Assembly (NCBI RefSeq): GCF_018614915.1
Contig: NZ_JAGGNU010000040.1
Location: 1 to 64,000, forward strand
Source of the DNA: Variovorax paradoxus
Lineage (GTDB): Bacteria > Pseudomonadota > Gammaproteobacteria > Burkholderiales > Burkholderiaceae_C
Length of the DNA stretch: 64,000 nt
Direction: 5' to 3'
Of this stretch, positions 21,440-29,537 are shown in pieces. The position numbers and the translations under genes are program-made. Under the pieces are notes generated by a model. The model was not told where the DNA came from and ran no database searches. It saw only the letters and a program-made list of their open reading frames with translations. Each line of letters begins with the position of its first letter. The stretch's first letter is position 1.

Positions 21440-22414
21440 TCAGTCGAGCGTGAGCTTCTGCTTCGCGACCACCTGCTTGTAGACCTCGTACTCGGCCTTG
21501 ATCTGCGCGGCGAACTGCTCGGGCGTGTTGGCCACGATCAGCGAACCGGTGTCCTCGATGCGCTTGCGCACCGCCGGATCCTCGACCGACTTCTTCACGC
21601 CGGCGTTGATCTTGTCGACCACTTCCTTCGGCAGGCCCTTGGGGCCCAGGATGCCGTAGTAGGCCATGCGGTTCACCGGCTCGAGGCCGACTTCCTTGAA
21701 GGTCGGCACGTTGGGCAGGTCCTTCAGTCGCTGCGGCGCCGAGACCACGATCGGCACCAGCTTGCCGGACTTGATGAAGGGCAGTGCCGACGGAATGTTG
21801 TCGAACATGATCGGCACCTGGCCCGCCACCACGTCGTTCAGCGCCGGGCCTGCGCCGCGGTAGGGAATGTGGGTGACGAAGGTGCTGGTGAGATTCTTGT
21901 AGAGCTCCATCAGCAGATGGCCGATGCCGCCGGTGCCCGAGGACGCGTAGGAATACTTGCCCGGATTCTTCTTGAGCTCCGCCACGAATTCCGCATAGTT
22001 CTTGGCCGGGAAGCTCGGATGCACCGCGATGATGTTCGGCGTCGCCGCAATGTTGATGATCGGCGTGAAGTCGTTGATCGGATCGTAGGGCACCTTCGGG
22101 TTGATGGCCGGATTGGCGGCCGTGCTCGACACCGTCGCCACGCCCAGCTTGTAGCCGTCGGGCGCCACGCGTGCGGTCTCTGCCGCGCCCACGATGCCGC
22201 CGCCGCCCGCCTTGTTGATCACCACCACGCTCTGGCCCAGCGCTTTGCCCAGCGGTTCGGAAATCACGCGGGCCACGATGTCGGTGGTGCCGCCCGGCGC
22301 AAAAGGCACCTGCAGCTCGATGGGCTTGTTCGGATAGCCCTGCGCCCAGCTGGTGCCGGCGATCAGCGCCAGCGCGGCGGCGCCGGCGAGTGCATTCCAT
22401 TGACGACGTTGCAT
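21440..22414 (-). CDS. Tripartite tricarboxylate transporter substrate-binding protein (Bug family)
   Basis: A 324-aa periplasmic Bug/TctC receptor. Signal peptide 1-24 (ending SWAQG), then PIELQVPFAPGGTTDIVARVI, VVINKAGGGGIVG, YASSGTGGIGHLLMELY and THIPYRGAGPALNDVVAGQ. AGGAGC precedes the ATG. Like the paralogue at 19430 it lacks adjacent TctA/TctB genes. The two share fold motifs but differ clearly in sequence, so this is not a recent tandem duplication. Ligand unknown. Confidence 0.92.
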   Translation of the reverse strand: MQRRQWNALAGAAALALIAGTSWAQGYPNKPIELQVPFAPGGTTDIVARVISEPLGKALGQSVVVINKAGGGGIVGAAETARVAPDGYKLGVATVSSTAANPAINPKVPYDPINDFTPIINIAATPNIIAVHPSFPAKNYAEFVAELKKNPGKYSYASSGTGGIGHLLMELYKNLTSTFVTHIPYRGAGPALNDVVAGQVPIMFDNIPSALPFIKSGKLVPIVVSAPQRLKDLPNVPTFKEVGLEPVNRMAYYGILGPKGLPKEVVDKINAGVKKSVEDPAVRKRIEDTGSLIVANTPEQFAAQIKAEYEVYKQVVAKQKLTLD

Positions 22415-22518
22415 TGAGAAAGCTCCTGGAGATCGAAAAACGATGCCCGGATGCTAACGGGTCCGCCAGTGCGCCGATTCGTGGATAACCATGTGATTCC
22501 GCCGTTTATCCTCGCCCG

Positions 22519-23424
22519 GTGAACTATGCCCAGCTGCTCTTCCCCGACTTCTCCCTCATCGCCTGCGGCTGGCTGCTCTGCCGCTACACCCCGTTGGACC
22601 GCCGCGTCTGGAACCAGGTCGAGGCCCTGGTCTACTACTTTCTTTTTCCGGTGCTGCTGTTCCACTCGATCGTGCGCAGCCCGCTCGACTTCGGCGCCAC
22701 CTCGCACCTGCTGACCGCCGGTGTCGGCGTCGGGCTGGCGGGCATAGGGCTCGCCTACGTGCTGCCCTTCCTGCCCGGCATCGGCCCGCACATCGACCGC
22801 AGCGACCATGCGGCCAGCGCGCAGATCGCCTTCCGCTTCAATTCCTTCATCTGCCTCGCGCTGGCCGAGCGCATCGCCGGGCCCGCCGGGCTTCTGATGA
22901 TCGCGGTGCTGATCGGCGTGTGCGTGCCGCTCTTCAACATCGCCGCGGTGTGGCCGATGGCCCGGCATGCGCAGACCGGCCTGGCGCGGCAGCTGATCCG
23001 CAATCCGCTGATCATCGCGACGCTCAGCGGCCTGGTCGCCAACCTGCTCGGCTTCGGCGTGCCGACCTGGCTCGAGCCGACGCTCACGCGCATCGGCGCC
23101 GCATCGCTCGCGCTCGGCCTGATGGCGGCCGGCGCCGGCATGCAGTTCGCGACGCTCGCGCGCGGCAAGGTGCTGGCGGTGTCGGTGCTGGTGATCCGGC
23201 ACCTCGCGCTGCCGCTGATCGCCTGGGGCCTGGCCGTCGCGCTGCAGCTCGACGCTGCACAGGCCGCAGTGCTGATGACCTTTTCCGCCGTGCCGACCGC
23301 ATCGAGCGCCTACGTGCTGGCGGCACGCATGGGCTACAACGGGCCCTACGTGGCGGGCCTCGTGACGCTGTCGACGCTGCTCGGCGTGGCGAGCCTTCCT
23401 TTCGCGCTGGCCTTGTCGCGCTGA
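22519..23424 (+). CDS. AEC (auxin efflux carrier) family transporter
   Basis: A 301-aa integral membrane protein with about ten hydrophobic segments arranged as two five-helix halves. The paired crossover motifs of the AEC family are visible as FRFNSFICLAL and TFSAVPTASSAYVLA. Bacterial members export or exchange malate, malonate or other small anions. The start is GTG 22519; no Shine-Dalgarno sequence is visible. It is divergent from the tctC gene at 22414, so carboxylate transport is a reasonable but unproven context. Confidence 0.87.
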   Translation: MNYAQLLFPDFSLIACGWLLCRYTPLDRRVWNQVEALVYYFLFPVLLFHSIVRSPLDFGATSHLLTAGVGVGLAGIGLAYVLPFLPGIGPHIDRSDHAASAQIAFRFNSFICLALAERIAGPAGLLMIAVLIGVCVPLFNIAAVWPMARHAQTGLARQLIRNPLIIATLSGLVANLLGFGVPTWLEPTLTRIGAASLALGLMAAGAGMQFATLARGKVLAVSVLVIRHLALPLIAWGLAVALQLDAAQAAVLMTFSAVPTASSAYVLAARMGYNGPYVAGLVTLSTLLGVASLPFALALSR

Positions 23425-23454
23425 ACCGTCGTTTCCAGCCGCTACTATCGTGCG

Positions 23455-23877
23455 ATGCGCTACCTCCCGGCCGTGGTCGCCGCATTGCTCGCGGGGGCAG
23501 TGCAGGCCCAGGAGTACACCAGCTACCTCGGTGCCTGGCAGGGGCCTTTTCTTTTCTACGTGGTGCAACAGGACACCGGTGCGCAGGGGCCGCCGGTGGT
23601 GCATGCCGGCACGCTGCAGATCGATCCCGACGGCACGGTGCGCGGCCAGGTGCCTGGCGCGGGCTGCACGATGGCAGGCTCCGGCGTGGACTTCGTCTCG
23701 CCGACCAACGCCTCGCTCGAGCTCACGATGAGCGGCTGCGAGGACACGCGTTTCAACGGCCACTTCAGCGGCAAGCTGATCAACAACCCCGTGCTCAGAT
23801 ATGCGTCGCTGCGGCTGAGCTCGATGCGTTCGCTCGACTCGGGAATGGCCCAGGTCTCCGCCATCATGCGGCGCTGA
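23455..23877 (+). CDS. Secreted hypothetical protein (140 aa)
   Basis: A signal peptide (1-19, VVAALLAGAVQAQ) precedes a small beta-rich domain (YTSYLGAWQGPFLFYVV, AGTLQIDPDGTVRGQVPGAGC) with one likely disulfide pair (GAGCTMAG, MSGCEDTRF). It resembles small lipocalin-like or NlpE-like secreted barrels in its G-x-W start, but I cannot assign a family. TACTAT ends 6 nt before the ATG and no Shine-Dalgarno sequence is seen. The 3' end overlaps convergent queG by 14 bp. Confidence 0.65.
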   Translation: MRYLPAVVAALLAGAVQAQEYTSYLGAWQGPFLFYVVQQDTGAQGPPVVHAGTLQIDPDGTVRGQVPGAGCTMAGSGVDFVSPTNASLELTMSGCEDTRFNGHFSGKLINNPVLRYASLRLSSMRSLDSGMAQVSAIMRR

Positions 23878-24934
23878 GGTCCAGGGCCCACTCGACGTGC
23901 TCGCGCACCAGCGCGCTGGGATGCGAGCGCCGCGTCGCCAGCGCCTCGCGCGCCTCCTCGTGCCCCGCACGCAGCGCATTGCCCAGCGCCACGGCCACGT
24001 TGCGCAGCCAGCGCTCGTGGCCGATGCGGCGGATCGGGCTGCCTTCGGTGTAGCGCAGGAAGTCCTCCTCGGTCCAGGCGAAGAGCTCGCCGAGCTGGCG
24101 GCCGGTGAGCCCGTCGCGCGCATCGAAATCCGGCAATGCGCTCTTCTTGGCGAACTTGTTCCACGGGCAGATCAGCTGGCAGTCGTCGCAGCCGTAGATG
24201 CGGTTGCCGATCAGCGGCCGCAGTTCGAGCGGGATCGGCCCGGCATGCTCGATCGTGAGGTAGGAGATGCAGCGCCGCGCATCGAGCCGGTGCGGCGCGA
24301 TGATGGCGCGCGTCGGGCAGACCTCGATACAGGCGCTGCAGCTGCCGCAATGGGCCGTGACCGGTTCGCTGGCGGGCAGTGCCATGTCGACGTAGATCTC
24401 GCCCAGGAAGAACATCGAGCCCGCGTCGCGGTCCAGCACCAGCGTGTGCTTGCCGCGCCAGCCCTGGCCGCTGCGCGAAGCGAGCTCGGCTTCCAGCACC
24501 GGCGCCGAATCGGTGAAGGCGCGGTGGCCGAAGGGGCCCACTTCGCCGGCGATGCGTTCGGCCAGCTTGGCGAGGCGCGAGCGCATGACCTTGTGATAGT
24601 CGCGGCCGCGCGCATAGACCGACACGATGCCCTCGGCCGGCCGCCGCAGCCGGTCGAACTCCACCGCCTGCCAATCCTCCGGCGTGCTGCGCGGCAGGTA
24701 GTCCATGCGCGCGGTGATCACCGACACCGTGCCCGGCACCAGCTCGGCCGGCCGGGCGCGCCGCGTGCCGTGCGCGGCCATGTAGTGCATCTCGCCATGG
24801 AAGCCCTCGGCCAGCCATCGCATGAGACCCTCTTCCGCGCTCGACAGATCGACACCCGCGATCCCGATTTGGGAGAATCCGAGCTCCCGGGCCAAGGCCT
24901 GAATCCGATTCACGAGTTGATGGCTGCCGATCAC
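23864..24934 (-). CDS. queG: Epoxyqueuosine reductase
   Basis: QueG reduces epoxyqueuosine to queuosine at tRNA position 34, using cobalamin and two [4Fe-4S] clusters. The cluster ligands are in CGSCSACIEVCPTRAI and CDDCQLICPWN; the C-terminus has a HEAT-like repeat region. I place the start at GTG 24934 because TACAAT (24946-24941 on the minus strand) ends 6 nt before it and residues from there (VIGSHQLVNRIQALAREL) match the family N-terminus; ATG 24970 would add 12 residues. It is divergent from tsaE with overlapping 5' ends. Confidence 0.93.
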   Translation of the reverse strand: MIGSHQLVNRIQALARELGFSQIGIAGVDLSSAEEGLMRWLAEGFHGEMHYMAAHGTRRARPAELVPGTVSVITARMDYLPRSTPEDWQAVEFDRLRRPAEGIVSVYARGRDYHKVMRSRLAKLAERIAGEVGPFGHRAFTDSAPVLEAELASRSGQGWRGKHTLVLDRDAGSMFFLGEIYVDMALPASEPVTAHCGSCSACIEVCPTRAIIAPHRLDARRCISYLTIEHAGPIPLELRPLIGNRIYGCDDCQLICPWNKFAKKSALPDFDARDGLTGRQLGELFAWTEEDFLRYTEGSPIRRIGHERWLRNVAVALGNALRAGHEEAREALATRRSHPSALVREHVEWALDLSAA

Positions 24935-25420
24935 CTGCCGATTGTAGAAACGCGAAGCGCCGTGCACCACTGGCGCACCGAAGACGACTGCGACGCGCTG
25001 GCGCGCAAACTCGCGTCATCGGAAGCGCTGGCCGACGCGTTCATCGCATTGCATGGAGACCTCGGCGCCGGCAAGACCACCTTCGTTCGCCACCTGTTGC
25101 GGGCGCTCGGGATCGGCTCGCGCATCAAGAGCCCGACCTACGCGGTCGTCGAGCCGCACGAGGCGCCGGGCGGCCTCTGCATCTTCCACTTCGACTTCTA
25201 CCGCTTCAGCGATCCGCACGAATGGGACGATGCCGGCTTCCGTGACATCTTCGCGGGATCGGGCCTCAAACTCGCGGAATGGCCCGAAAACGCCGCAGGG
25301 CGCATTCCGCTTGCAGACCTTGCTATTAAAATCGAAGCAATGACCGACGATACCCGCACCGTGACCCTGCGCGCGAACACGCCGCGCGGTCATCAGCTGC
25401 TGGCCGCCGCCAGCACATGA
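24920..25420 (+). CDS. tsaE: tRNA threonylcarbamoyladenosine biosynthesis ATPase TsaE
   Basis: TsaE is the P-loop ATPase of the TsaB-TsaD-TsaE complex that makes the t6A modification of ANN-decoding tRNAs. Walker A is GDLGAGKTTF, then RALGIGSRIKSPTYAVVEPHE and FHFDFYRFSDPHEWDDAGF, all diagnostic. ATG 24920 gives 166 aa; the family core begins only at HHWRTEDD, so GTG 24962 is a possible alternative. Its 5' end overlaps that of queG. The stop overlaps the start of the amidase gene (ATGA), the usual tsaE-amiC arrangement. Confidence 0.92.
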   Translation: MAADHLPIVETRSAVHHWRTEDDCDALARKLASSEALADAFIALHGDLGAGKTTFVRHLLRALGIGSRIKSPTYAVVEPHEAPGGLCIFHFDFYRFSDPHEWDDAGFRDIFAGSGLKLAEWPENAAGRIPLADLAIKIEAMTDDTRTVTLRANTPRGHQLLAAAST

Positions 25421-26814
25421 AGGCCGGCCAACTGAAACGCCGCGTGCTGCTGCAAGGCGGCAGCATCGCCCTGCTGCTCGGCGTGCACGAGATCGCGCGC
25501 GGCGCCACCATCGTGGCGGTGCGCGTCTGGCCGGCCGCCGACTACACGCGCGTCACCGTCGAATCCGACGGCCGGCTGAATTCGCAGCAGCTGGTGGTCG
25601 GCAGCCCGCCGCGGCTGGCGGTCGACCTCGACGGCATCCAGCTCAATCCCGCGCTGCGCGAACTGGTCGGCAAGATCAAGCCCGACGACCCCTACATCAA
25701 CGGCCTGCGCGTCGGGCAGTTCGCGCCCAGCGTGGTGCGCATCGTGTTCGACCTCAAGCAGTCGGTGGCGCCCCAGGTCTTCTCGCTGGCGCCGGTGGCC
25801 GCCTACCAGCACCGCCTGGTGCTCGACCTTTATCCGCAGCAAGCGCTCGATCCGCTGGAAGCCTTGATCGCCGAGCGGCTGCGCGATGCGTCCAAGGCCA
25901 CCGGCCGCGACGCCGCCACCGCGGGCAGTGCGCCGCGCACTCCCACCCCCCCGGCCGGCGATCCCCTGGGCGAATGGATGGCGCAGCAGTCGACACGGCC
26001 CCCGCCTTCTTCGCCGCCCGCACAGGTGCTGGTCGTTCCGGCGCCGGTCACACCTCTTCCGCCGCCATCCGCGACCGCGAGCCGCACCGACCGCATCATC
26101 ATCGTCGCGCTCGATCCGGGCCACGGCGGCGAAGACCCGGGCGCGATCGGCCCCAACGGCACGCGCGAAAAAGACATCGTGCTGCAGGTCGCGCACCGGC
26201 TGCGCGACCGCATCAATGCGAGCAGCGTCAACGGCAACCCGATGCGCGCCTTTCTCACGCGCGACGCCGACTTCTTCGTGCCGCTGGGCACGCGCGTGCA
26301 GAAGGCGCGCCGCGTGCAGGCCGACCTGTTCGTGAGCATCCATGCCGATGCCTTCACCACGCCCGAGGCGCGCGGCGCCAGCGTGTTCGCGCTGAGCCAG
26401 ACCGGCGCCTCGAGCAGCGCCGCGCGCTGGCTCGCCAACAAGGAGAACCAGGCCGACAAGGTCGGCGGCGTGAACGTGGGCACGCACGAGGTCCAGGTGC
26501 AGCGCGCCCTGCTCGACATGAGCACCACGGCACAGATCAACGACAGCCTCAAGCTCGGCGGCGCGATGCTCGGCGAGATCCGCGGCATCGGCGCGCGCCT
26601 GCACAAGCCGCAGGTCGAGCAGGCCGGCTTCGCGGTGCTCAAGGCACCGGACATTCCGAGCGTCCTGGTCGAGACCGCCTTCATCAGCAACCCGGAAGAA
26701 GAAGCCAAGCTGCGAAGCGTCGCCTACCAGGAAGATCTTGCAGATGCGCTGATGCGCGGCATCCAGCGCTACTTCGCGCAGAACCCGCCTCTGGCGCGCA
26801 GCCGCCAGCTGTAG
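25417..26814 (+). CDS. amiC: N-acetylmuramoyl-L-alanine amidase, AmiC-like
   Basis: A periplasmic zinc amidase that cleaves septal peptidoglycan for daughter-cell separation. Layout: N-terminal signal with RR at residues 8-9 (KRRVLLQGG), suggesting Tat export as for E. coli AmiC; AMIN domain (about 30-140, septal targeting); proline-rich linker; Amidase_3 catalytic domain (about 228-455) with DPGHGGEDPGAIG, VSIHADAF and ETAFISNPEEE. Length 465 aa. Translationally coupled to tsaE by a 4-bp overlap. Confidence 0.92.
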   Translation: MKAGQLKRRVLLQGGSIALLLGVHEIARGATIVAVRVWPAADYTRVTVESDGRLNSQQLVVGSPPRLAVDLDGIQLNPALRELVGKIKPDDPYINGLRVGQFAPSVVRIVFDLKQSVAPQVFSLAPVAAYQHRLVLDLYPQQALDPLEALIAERLRDASKATGRDAATAGSAPRTPTPPAGDPLGEWMAQQSTRPPPSSPPAQVLVVPAPVTPLPPPSATASRTDRIIIVALDPGHGGEDPGAIGPNGTREKDIVLQVAHRLRDRINASSVNGNPMRAFLTRDADFFVPLGTRVQKARRVQADLFVSIHADAFTTPEARGASVFALSQTGASSSAARWLANKENQADKVGGVNVGTHEVQVQRALLDMSTTAQINDSLKLGGAMLGEIRGIGARLHKPQVEQAGFAVLKAPDIPSVLVETAFISNPEEEAKLRSVAYQEDLADALMRGIQRYFAQNPPLARSRQL

Positions 26815-26826
26815 CGCGTTGCCTGT

Positions 26827-28287
26827 TCAGGCCTTCGCGCCTGCGGCGACCACGGCGCGCGGCCGCAGGGTCGCCATCAAGAGGTACACGCCGCCGCCGA
26901 TCAGCACGCCGAAGAACCAGCCGTAGGTGTTCCACCAGGCCGGCAGCAGGTTGGTGAAGTTCGGAAGCAGGGTCGAGAACACGCTGCCGATGCCCGCGGC
27001 CACAAGCGCGTTGACGTTCCAGCCGCCCTCGTAGCGATACTCGCCGCGCTCGTCGTAGAGCGCCGCGACGTTGATGTTGCCTTTTGCGACCAGGTAGTAG
27101 TCGACCAGGATCACGCCCAGGAGCGGTCCCATCGTGGCGCCGATGGCATTGACGAAATTCGCGGCATTGCCCTCCCAGGGGGCGAAGGGATAGAGCACCA
27201 GCGCGATCAATGCTGCGATGTAGCCGCCCTTCTTGAAGCTGATCTGCCGGGGGAACACGTTCGAGATGTCGAATGCGGCGGAGACGAAATTCGCCACGAC
27301 GTTGATGCCCAGCGTCGCCACCGCGAAGGTGAGCGCGGCGATCAGGGCCAACACCCAGCTGTCGAACTTGGCGGAGATCTGTTCCGGGTGCAGCAGCACC
27401 TCGCCGTAGACCCTGAAGGCTGCAATGGTCGTGATGCCGGCGACCAGCGAGAAGGCGAGCAGATTGACCGGCAGGCCCCAGAGATTGCCTTTCTTCACCG
27501 CGTCCTTGTTCTTGGCATAGCGCGAGAAGTCGCAGAAGTTGAGGTACAGCGCGGCGAAATAGGTGATCCAGGTCGCGGCCACCGCCATCAGGGCCCAGAA
27601 AGAGCCCGGCTCGCCGCTCACGCCGGCGTCCTTGGTCTTTGCCAGCAGCACGTCCTGCGGAATGCCGTGGTCGAAGGAGAAGCCGCCCGCCTTGACGCAC
27701 AGGCCGATGGCCAGGATCAGCATCGCAATCCAAACCGCTGGGCCGGCCCAATCCTGGAATCTGCGTACCGTCTCCATTCCCTTCTGGATGATGAGCAGTT
27801 GCAGCGCCCAGATCAGCACGTAGCAGATCACCTCCAGCCCCGAATGGCCGAGGACCTGCGTACCCTTGTGGAACTCGAGCATGCTGTCGTTGCGGACCAG
27901 CAAGGCGACCACGGCACCCGAGGCGGCCGCAGTCTGCGCGCCGTACCAGAAGCAGGCCACCACGGCCCGTACCAGTGCCGCGAGGTTGGCGCCCCAGACG
28001 CCGAAGGACGCACGCGCCAGCACCGGGTATGGCACGCCGGTCTTTTCGCCGGCGTAGCCGATCAGGTTCATGAGAAAGAAGATCACCAGCGAGCCGAGCC
28101 CGATCGCCAGCAGGAAGTTGGTGAAGCTGCCGCACAGCAGGAACAGGCTGGCTGCCAGGTAGTAGCCCCACAAACTGTGCACGTCCGAGGTCCACACGTT
28201 GAAGATGCTGAAGGCGCCCCAATTGCGCACCTTGGCGGGCGCGAGGTCCTCGTTGTAGAGGCCGGGCGAGGGATTGCGGATTTCCAT
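26827..28287 (-). CDS. NCS1 family nucleobase:cation symporter
   Basis: A 486-aa inner-membrane transporter with twelve predicted hydrophobic segments. The N-terminal motif NEDLAPAKVRNWGAFSIFNVW and the GYAGEKTGVPYPVLARASFGVWGAN segment are typical of NCS1 carriers for cytosine, allantoin, hydantoin or uracil; the exact substrate cannot be read here. GGAGGAAGCC precedes the ATG. It stands alone, convergent with amiC, with no catabolic gene beside it. Confidence 0.9.
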   Translation of the reverse strand: MEIRNPSPGLYNEDLAPAKVRNWGAFSIFNVWTSDVHSLWGYYLAASLFLLCGSFTNFLLAIGLGSLVIFFLMNLIGYAGEKTGVPYPVLARASFGVWGANLAALVRAVVACFWYGAQTAAASGAVVALLVRNDSMLEFHKGTQVLGHSGLEVICYVLIWALQLLIIQKGMETVRRFQDWAGPAVWIAMLILAIGLCVKAGGFSFDHGIPQDVLLAKTKDAGVSGEPGSFWALMAVAATWITYFAALYLNFCDFSRYAKNKDAVKKGNLWGLPVNLLAFSLVAGITTIAAFRVYGEVLLHPEQISAKFDSWVLALIAALTFAVATLGINVVANFVSAAFDISNVFPRQISFKKGGYIAALIALVLYPFAPWEGNAANFVNAIGATMGPLLGVILVDYYLVAKGNINVAALYDERGEYRYEGGWNVNALVAAGIGSVFSTLLPNFTNLLPAWWNTYGWFFGVLIGGGVYLLMATLRPRAVVAAGAKA

Positions 28288-28507
28288 GGCTTCCTCCTGT
28301 TGGCGGCAAGCGATGCAGCGATGCGTGCAGGGTAGCTTTCTTGACCCGCGATCGCAACCGTTTGCAGTGCGTCGCCGCCTGCCGATGGGGCGCCCTTTTG
28401 TCCACGAATGCTGCGCATGCTCTCGGGCAAGGGGGTGCGGCGGACTCCTACACCCGCCCGAGCCTGCCTTCCCAGAATGTTTTCATCACCAAACGAAAGG
28501 GGACACC

Positions 28508-28786
28508 ATGAAGACACGTCTATGGATCACGGCCGCAGCGGCCACGACGGTCATGACGCTGGCAGGCTGCGCAGCAGGCCCGAACGAGCAATGGGGCACG
28601 GCCGGCGGCGCGGTGGGTGGTGCCGTGATCGGCAATGCGATCGGCGGCAACACCGCCAGTACCGTGGGTGGCGCTGCCATCGGCGGCCTGATCGGTAACC
28701 AGGCGGGCCGTCGCGCCGACGAGCGCAACTATTACCGCGGACAGCGCAGTGGCGGCTACTACCCGTACAACGGTCCGACCTACTGA
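28508..28786 (+). CDS. Small glycine-zipper lipoprotein
   Basis: A 92-aa lipoprotein: signal peptide with lipobox LAGC (Cys21), then a glycine-zipper hairpin (GGAVGGAVIGNAIGG ... VGGAAIGGLIGNQAG, about 32-70) and a Tyr/Arg-rich tail (YYRGQRSGGYYPYN). AAGGGGACACC gives a good ribosome binding site. Related in architecture to the longer protein at 7683. It ends in a terminator that overlaps the end of dedA. Confidence 0.8.
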   Translation: MKTRLWITAAAATTVMTLAGCAAGPNEQWGTAGGAVGGAVIGNAIGGNTASTVGGAAIGGLIGNQAGRRADERNYYRGQRSGGYYPYNGPTY

Positions 28787-28805
28787 CCGGTGCTGCTTCT
28801 CCCGA

Positions 28806-29489
28806 TCAAGGCGTGTCTGAGGACATGCCTTTTTTTTGTGCTGCCGGATCGGAGGACGTGCGCCCCGCGCGCCAGGCACCGAAGACCGCGATCAGGCCCG
28901 GCACGAAGATCAGCGCCCAGATGATCTTGTCCAGGTGCTCCTTGACGAAGGGCATGTTGCCGAACAGGTAACCCGCGGTGCACAGGCCCAGCACCCACAG
29001 CAGTGCGCCGGCGATGTTGTAGAGGCTGAATCTGGCGCGCGTCATCTCGGCCACGCCGGCAACGAAGGGCGCGAAGGTGCGGATGAAGGGCATGAAGCGC
29101 GCGAGGATGATGGTGACGCCGCCGTAGCGCTCGTAGAAGGCATGTGCCTGGTCGAAGGCCTTGCGGTTGAAGAAGCGCGAACTCTCCCATTGGAAGACCT
29201 TGGGCCCGAAGTAGCGGCCGATGCTGTAGTTGCACTGGTCGCCCAGGATGGCAGCCACGATGAGGACCGGCACCGCGATCGAATAGCTCATCAGCCCCGC
29301 ACCGCACAGCGCGCCGACGATGAAGAGCAGCGAGTCGCCTGGCAGGAAGGGCATCACGACCAGACCGGTCTCGACGAACACGATCAGGAACAGCAGCGCA
29401 TACACCCAAGGCCCGTAGGCGATGACGAAGGCCTCGAGATGTTTGTCGACATGCAGGATGAAGTCGACGAAGAAGCTGATGATTTCCAT
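28806..29489 (-). CDS. DedA family membrane protein
   Basis: A 227-aa inner-membrane protein with about six hydrophobic segments. Family signatures: FVETGLVVMPFLPGDSLLF near residue 42 and the amphipathic ILARFMPFIRTFAPFVAG region with its essential basic residues. DedA proteins act in undecaprenyl-phosphate or lipid translocation and membrane homeostasis. ATG 29489 is chosen because GATAAT ends 7 nt upstream; ATG 29498 lies between the two. Divergent from mutL. The 3' end overlaps the terminator of the convergent lipoprotein gene. Confidence 0.9.
   Translation of the reverse strand: MEIISFFVDFILHVDKHLEAFVIAYGPWVYALLFLIVFVETGLVVMPFLPGDSLLFIVGALCGAGLMSYSIAVPVLIVAAILGDQCNYSIGRYFGPKVFQWESSRFFNRKAFDQAHAFYERYGGVTIILARFMPFIRTFAPFVAGVAEMTRARFSLYNIAGALLWVLGLCTAGYLFGNMPFVKEHLDKIIWALIFVPGLIAVFGAWRAGRTSSDPAAQKKGMSSDTP
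28808..28837 (+). terminator. Intrinsic terminator overlapping the 3' end of dedA
   Basis: AAGGCGTGTC-TGAG-GACATGCCT followed by eight T. It ends the glycine-zipper lipoprotein transcript, while on the other strand it encodes the last residues of DedA (QKKGMSSDTP). One stretch therefore serves as coding DNA and as terminator. Confidence 0.8.
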
Positions 29490-29496
29490 GAGGGGC

Positions 29497-29531
29497 ATTA
29501 TCCCGGCAGCACGAGGGAGCCCTTCTAGAAT
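29497..29531. promoter_or_regulatory. Divergent -10-like elements for dedA and mutL
   Basis: GATAAT on the minus strand (29502-29497) ends 7 nt before the dedA ATG. TAGAAT on the plus strand (29526-29531) ends 6 nt before the mutL GTG. Both placements predict transcripts starting at the start codon. -35 boxes are not recognisable. Confidence 0.4.
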
Positions 29532-29537
29532 GCCCGG

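Noticed and set aside
19430-22414. Two tctC genes as a tandem duplication
   Set aside because: They differ clearly in sequence and are separated by xerD and a terminator.
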